Part shown: positions 52,376 through 55,243 of the stretch, piece by piece
How the letters are laid out: each line of letters opens with the position of its first letter
How positions within the stretch are numbered: position 1 is the first letter of the stretch
Assembly (NCBI GenBank): GCA_028692035.1
Contig: JAQUYD010000012.1
Coordinates: forward strand, 1 to 55,243
Source: Oscillospiraceae bacterium
Lineage (GTDB): Bacteria; Bacillota; Clostridia; Oscillospirales; Ruminococcaceae
DNA length: 55,243 bases
Direction of reading: 5' to 3'
Program-made: the position numbers and the translations under genes
Notes under the pieces: generated by a model
Databases searched by the model: none
The model's input: only the letters and a program-made list of their open reading frames with translations
What the model was told of the DNA's origin: nothing

Positions 52376-52861
52376 CTATTTACCCTCGTATTGGATTGAT
52401 ACTTCTCCCATGATTTCGTCCATAGCTGTTTTATATTCCTCTGCTTCTGTAGGTGTGAAATCATAGCTAACTCTAAAGATAGCAAGCTCGTATTTATAAA
52501 TATACTGATTTACTCCAAATGCTCCGAGTTCGGGGTCTGACATTTTACATAAATACTCATATCTATCTTTGCAATCTGCCTTTGAGGAGAAAAACTCAAT
52601 AGTACCAGCATTTTCCTCTGAATCTTCTATACGACTGTCGAAGAAATCGCCTTTACCGATATACTGTCCGGGTCTCCCGAGATTCTCATTCGGGTCTGTG
52701 GATTCATCGAATATCTTCACATTGCTGATATTTGAAATCTTTTCCTCAAGATTTGTCAGTGAACTATCTGCTGTCATTTCTACCTTAGGTTCAGAACTTC
52801 CGCAAGCAGATAGTGACATAATCACAATAAGAGACAGAAGACCTATAATAAACTTTTTCAT
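52376..52861 (-). CDS. Putative lipoprotein
   Basis: This 161-residue protein has a lipoprotein signal: KKFIIGLLSLIVIMSLSACG, with lipobox LSAC and the acylated Cys about residue 20. The mature part is acidic (EENAGTIEFFSSKADCKDRY, TPTEAEEYKTAMDEIMGEVS) with one further Cys pair. I do not recognise a family. The ATG at 52861 follows AGGAGGTG. It lies 12 bases after the recombinase gene stop, so the two may be co-transcribed. Lipoproteins next to phage-type recombinases often act on surface exclusion, but nothing here proves it. Confidence 0.7.
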   Translation of the reverse strand: MKKFIIGLLSLIVIMSLSACGSSEPKVEMTADSSLTNLEEKISNISNVKIFDESTDPNENLGRPGQYIGKGDFFDSRIEDSEENAGTIEFFSSKADCKDRYEYLCKMSDPELGAFGVNQYIYKYELAIFRVSYDFTPTEAEEYKTAMDEIMGEVSIQYEGK

Positions 52862-52873
52862 AATTAACACCTC

Positions 52874-53632
52874 CTAATTTTTAGCAATAATTGGTTCGTG
52901 AACACCTTTGACCCAATCCATTTCTTTACCATAACGGTACATACCTTCATAAAGAGGTTTGTTCGCAAGAATCCCTTTAATAGTGGAGACTTGAAATCTG
53001 CCGCCTTTACGAGTGCGGTAGCCCTTCTCATAAAGAATATCAGATATTTCTGTCATAGGTTTATTGTGCTGGTCGTGTTCCTCGAATATCAGCGTCACGA
53101 TAGGTCTCTCTGCTTGATTTACAACCAGTTTTCCATCACTGACGGAATATCCGTATGCAATTCTACCTCCGCTGTAGCCGCCGCACTTTGCTTTTAGCGA
53201 GCGTCCTCTGCCAGTACGCAAGGCAATATTCCTTCGTTCCTGTTCCGCAACAAACATCAGCAGAGAGCGGTAGATATTTGCGAAATCATCACCTTCGGAG
53301 AAATGTTCCTCCGTAGACATAAGCTGAATATTTCGCTTTTCCAGCGTGTAGAAATAATAGAAGTAGAGCTTTGTATCACGAGCCACACGGTCGTTTTTGA
53401 ACACAATCACCGCTTCATGTGGAGGTAGCTCCTCCGGGTGGTAAAGAATCTTGTCAAATTCCGGGCGGTTGTCTTTTACACCGCTGATAACATCGACAAT
53501 CCACTCAACCACATCGTAATCATTGGCGAGAGCGTAGGTGAGTATAGCTAATTTCTGTGATTGAATACCATATTTTTCGTCAGAGGATTGCTCCTCTGTA
53601 GATACTCGGATATAACCAATGGCATTTCTCAC
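52874..53632 (-). CDS. Short serine recombinase
   Basis: This 252-residue recombinase has a resolvase domain (AIGYIRVSTEEQSSDEKYGI with Ser nucleophile in VST, FKNDRVARDTKLYFYYFYTL, RSLLMFVAEQERRNIALRTG) and the start of a recombinase domain (GGRIAYGYSVSDGKLVVNQA, TEISDILYEKGYRTRKGGRF). It ends at VHEPIIAKN without the zinc ribbon and coiled coil of large serine integrases. It may be a short natural form or a truncated one. GTG at 53632 has a perfect AAAGGAGGTGAT match to the 16S tail. It is distinct from the two large recombinases in the window. Confidence 0.88.
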   Translation of the reverse strand: MRNAIGYIRVSTEEQSSDEKYGIQSQKLAILTYALANDYDVVEWIVDVISGVKDNRPEFDKILYHPEELPPHEAVIVFKNDRVARDTKLYFYYFYTLEKRNIQLMSTEEHFSEGDDFANIYRSLLMFVAEQERRNIALRTGRGRSLKAKCGGYSGGRIAYGYSVSDGKLVVNQAERPIVTLIFEEHDQHNKPMTEISDILYEKGYRTRKGGRFQVSTIKGILANKPLYEGMYRYGKEMDWVKGVHEPIIAKN

Positions 53633-53783
53633 GAGGTAATCACCTCCTTTAGATTGAAAATAATCTCTTTTATGTTGGTTGAAGTAGTAAAAGTAGTGGT
53701 TCTTTAGATTTTGCGGTAACTTCTTCTTATAACACGCATATTAGATAAAAGTTTACGCAAAAACTGATTTTTAACTACTTTAA

Positions 53784-53993
53784 CTACTTCCGAGGGGTAT
53801 AAGTGATAGTAATGTCATACCCGAGAGCTTCCATCATATCAACAAAAGTCTTGTTCACGAGACCATCTTTCTTCTTGATGATTCTATTTACATACTGACC
53901 TGTTGTACCAATGGCTTCACCAACCTGTTGTTGTGTCATATTGGCTTCAAGGCATTTGACTTTCACATCTAATTCGATATTGTTAGTAACCAT
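53784..53993 (-). CDS. XRE-family small HTH regulator
   Basis: This 69-residue protein is almost only a Cro/C1-type HTH: ELDVKVKCLEANMTQQQVGE, AIGTTGQYVNRIIKKKDGLV and a C-terminal tail ITITYTPRK. It would act as a repressor or immunity-type switch for the element. Its ATG follows AAAGGAGG, and a strong promoter lies upstream. A 13-base motif shared with the promoter of the 77-residue protein gene suggests the genes it controls. Confidence 0.85.
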   Translation of the reverse strand: MVTNNIELDVKVKCLEANMTQQQVGEAIGTTGQYVNRIIKKKDGLVNKTFVDMMEALGYDITITYTPRK

Positions 53994-54021
53994 GAATAAA
54001 CCTCCTTTGTTTTATGATGTA

Positions 54022-54050
54022 AGTATAGCACAGGAAAGTGAATGTGTCAA
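54022..54050 (-). promoter_or_regulatory. Promoter of the XRE regulator gene
   Basis: On the minus strand TTGACA (54045-54050), 17 bases, TATACT (54022-54027). Confidence 0.87.
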
Positions 54051-54069
54051 TACAAATAAGATAAGATTT

Positions 54070-54082
54070 AATCTTTATAGTG
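54070..54082. repeat. 13-base motif AATCTTTATAGTG (pair of 54814)
   Basis: AATCTTTATAGTG lies upstream of the XRE promoter -35; its exact complement CACTATAAAGATT is at 54814-54826 in the promoter of the next gene set. Nearby AAGATTAAATCTT-like pairing (54064-54076) adds a local dyad. It may be the operator of the XRE protein. Confidence 0.55.
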
Positions 54083-54089
54083 CCTTTTT

Positions 54090-54434
54090 GTTTTTTCGGG
54101 ATATTTAAGCCACTCCCTCCCCCCGGTGGGTAGCTTTTGTATATCCCCCTCCGGGGGTGGTGTTGGTGCTGTCATTTCATGCCGGGCGGCTCATTCCAGC
54201 CCATGAACCCGGGCGGCTTTGCGTTTAATCTTGATTATACTTTGTGTAAACCTTGACAGGGTAAACGCACAGGACAACAGCACGACAGGAGACCAGCACA
54301 GAGCCGCCACAGGTGGCACAGGAGAACCGGGAACGATGAAAGGAAGACAAGCCCACCCACGCAAAGAAAGCCGCCACGATGGGCGGCAGAGGGGCACAGC
54401 AAAGCCCCGGGAGAATGTACCCGGGGCGGCTTTC
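54090..54434. other. Gene-free GC-rich stretch with CGGGCGGCT repeats
   Basis: No credible gene is seen. CGGGCGGCT occurs at 54183-54191 and 54210-54218 (also at 55082 and 55217), and the palindrome GCCCCGGG (54404-54411) / CCCGGGGC (54420-54427) lies just after the small ORF stop and may end that transcript. A plus-strand open frame across the stretch lacks a ribosome site. Confidence 0.55.
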
Positions 54435-54506
54435 TTATTTGTTTTGTTTCAATAACTCGGACATGAGCACAAGCGGAAAAATCAAAATACATACGATTGC
54501 AAACAT
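54435..54506 (-). CDS. Tiny membrane peptide (23 aa)
   Basis: A 23-residue frame reads MFAIVCILIFPLVLMSELLK and QNK, one hydrophobic helix with a charged end. The ATG at 54506 follows AAAGGAGGTTGACAG, a near-perfect ribosome site that lies inside the end of the preceding gene, whose stop is 3 bases upstream. Its expression by coupling is therefore likely. It may be a small stress or holin-like peptide; nothing more can be said. Confidence 0.55.
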   Translation of the reverse strand: MFAIVCILIFPLVLMSELLKQNK

Positions 54507-54509
54507 CTG

Positions 54510-54743
54510 TCAACCTCCTTTATTATGCGACTGTGAAACGCTTATATGAGAAATGTTTTCTTCTGCTTCGTAGGTGCTGAAAGTATAACTTCCGCTTGCA
54601 TTGCCTGTCACGCTGTCGGCTGTCCAAAGCTCCTCGTTTAACTTCTCCTCTAATTCTTCCAGCGTGTCGAAATCCTCGAAACTGATTTCATCATTGATAT
54701 ACTGTAAAATGTCCTCTTTAACTGCTTCTCTGTAATCGTACAT
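54510..54743 (-). CDS. Conserved small ICE/phage protein of unknown function
   Basis: This acidic 77-residue protein has YDYREAVKEDILQYINDEIS, FDTLEELEEKLNEELWTADS and VTGNASGSYTFSTYEAEENI, a pattern I recall from small proteins on clostridial ICEs and phages near methyltransferase genes. It has no signal or membrane part. ATG follows AAAAGGAGG. It is the first gene behind a strong promoter, with the 23-residue peptide next. The function is unknown. Confidence 0.75.
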   Translation of the reverse strand: MYDYREAVKEDILQYINDEISFEDFDTLEELEEKLNEELWTADSVTGNASGSYTFSTYEAEENISHISVSQSHNKGG

Positions 54744-54806
54744 GGTGAATCCTCCTTTTATTTATTCAATCCGTTTTGTGTTGGTTTGTTGTCCTTCTGT
54801 GATTAT

Positions 54807-54835
54807 AGAATAACACTATAAAGATTGTTTGTCAA
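54807..54835 (-). promoter_or_regulatory. Promoter of the small-protein operon with shared motif
   Basis: On the minus strand TTGACA (54830-54835), 17 bases, TATTCT (54807-54812). The spacer contains the 13-base motif CACTATAAAGATT (54814-54826), shared in inverted form with the XRE promoter region. Confidence 0.8.
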
Positions 54836-54873
54836 TACTTTTTTGAAACTTTTTCAATCTTTTTTGTGTTGTT

Positions 54874-55243
54874 CTATCGTCTTGCCTGTATTAGCTTTCC
54901 AACTCTCACCACAGACCAGCCCGGAAGGGCGGCGGCAACCTCTGTTATATAATCCGCTGTTGGTCTGTTTTCTTGCCAACTGTCGGCGGCTGTCTGTCTC
55001 CCTGTGCCGCTCCTGTCTCCCTCGTATACTGTAATTAGAACGGTGTCGGCTTTGCTCCCGGCAAGCTGTACCACATCAGCCCGGGCGGCTGTGCTGTCAA
55101 TCACATTCAATACATTAGAGATAATAGCCACATCATAAGCGGCGGCGATAACTTCCCGGTTGTGTTCCTCGCTTCTGTTGTATGGGTCATATATGGAAAT
55201 GATAGCACCATAAACCCGGGCGGCTTCCTGTGCTGTATCGAAA
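54874..55243 (-). CDS. SAM methyltransferase-like protein, C-terminal part (cut by window edge)
   Basis: The frame is open from the window end to the stop at 54874, giving the last 122 residues. It reads FDTAQEAARVYGAIISIYDP, YNRSEEHNREVIAAAYDVAI, ISNVLNVIDS, LITVYEGDRSGTGRQTAADS and ends WSVVRVGKLIQARR. The order DPYNR, then a D-V-A-I-I-S-N-V-L-N-V-I strand and a VYEGDRSGTGRQ loop, resembles a class of SAM-dependent methyltransferase-like proteins found on phages and ICEs. The SAM-binding glycine motif would lie in the missing N-terminus, so the call is tentative. CGGGCGGCT appears twice within it as Ala-Ala-Arg codons. Confidence 0.55.
   Translation of the reverse strand, partial: FDTAQEAARVYGAIISIYDPYNRSEEHNREVIAAAYDVAIISNVLNVIDSTAARADVVQLAGSKADTVLITVYEGDRSGTGRQTAADSWQENRPTADYITEVAAALPGWSVVRVGKLIQARR

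Larger units (their letters stand above)
50261..55243. mobile_element. Phage/ICE-like segment beyond tRNA-Leu
   Basis: All genes here are on the minus strand and of mobile-element type: holin, multidomain lysin, PH-like protein, lipoprotein, short serine recombinase, XRE repressor, tiny ORFs and a methyltransferase-like gene running off the window. Base composition and codon use differ from the chromosome to the left. The 3' end of a tRNA is a common attachment site, but the far end and the att repeats are outside the window, so insertion into tRNA-Leu is inferred. Confidence 0.65.

Noticed and set aside
54219-54455. A 78-residue plus-strand protein
   Set aside because: No ribosome site, low-complexity polar sequence, and it overlaps the minus-strand 23-residue ORF.

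Overview
The window looks like a chromosomal segment of a Gram-positive, low-to-mid GC anaerobe of the class Clostridia, most like gut Oscillospirales. This is inferred from family content: a SpoIIM-like protein, DUF1540, CmpB-type and TIGR04086-type membrane proteins, YesL, an aspS-gatCAB cluster, strong AGGAGG ribosome sites and TTGACA/TATAAT promoters. Three segments carry mobile DNA: the left edge (1 to about 0.9 kb, perhaps to 2 kb), a patch inside a broken surface-protein gene (35.07-38.52 kb), and the right end beyond a tRNA-Leu gene (50.3-55.2 kb).

Left to right. At 1-0.8 kb lie the start of a large serine recombinase gene and its TnpW-like partner, followed by a small operon (HTH protein, unknown protein, zinc-ribbon protein) behind an operator-like dyad. 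At 2.3-5.5 kb a minus-strand operon encodes a Fur/Zur regulator and a zinc-type ABC importer (znuA-znuC-znuB), with a Fur-box-like palindrome upstream. At 5.7-14.2 kb are mostly single genes: a YjbR protein, an isochorismatase-like hydrolase, tRNA-Ala, a MATE exporter, a PepV-like dipeptidase, a DUF1540 protein, a DUF2087 regulator, a UroD-like protein with a membrane protein, and a dimethylargininase. At 14.5-19.5 kb aspS-gatC-gatA-gatB form a cluster for indirect Asn/Gln-tRNA synthesis; AspRS carries the His mark of non-discriminating enzymes. At 19.6-25 kb are exonuclease III, a fructosamine-type SIS/GntR/FrlB module with shared operator-like motifs, proC and a cold-shock gene with a structured leader.

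At 25.2-31.2 kb are an alanine/glycine symporter with a long structured leader, a small exported protein, a class A penicillin-binding protein and queA. At 31.4-34.0 kb asd-dapA plus an overlapping unknown gene form a lysine/diaminopimelate operon. At 34.4-38.8 kb a sortase-anchored von Willebrand A-domain surface protein is broken by a frameshift and by 3.45 kb of patchwork DNA: fragments of dnaC, a replisome organizer, an HTH regulator and a LysR regulator around an intact recombinase/TnpW pair that is the second copy of the left-edge pair. At 39-45.6 kb are an EamA half-transporter, tgt-yajC-TIGR04086, a SpoIIM-like protein, a YesL protein, a CmpB protein and citramalate synthase. At 45.7-49.8 kb a MarR regulator with duplicated operator motifs precedes a heterodimeric ABC exporter. 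A 40-residue membrane peptide and tRNA-Leu(GAG) follow.

Beyond the tRNA the DNA is phage- or ICE-like: holin, multidomain lysin, PH-like protein, lipoprotein, short serine recombinase, XRE repressor, tiny ORFs and a methyltransferase-like protein cut by the window end. No rRNA genes or CRISPR arrays were seen. All family calls come from reading translated sequence; no database search was possible.
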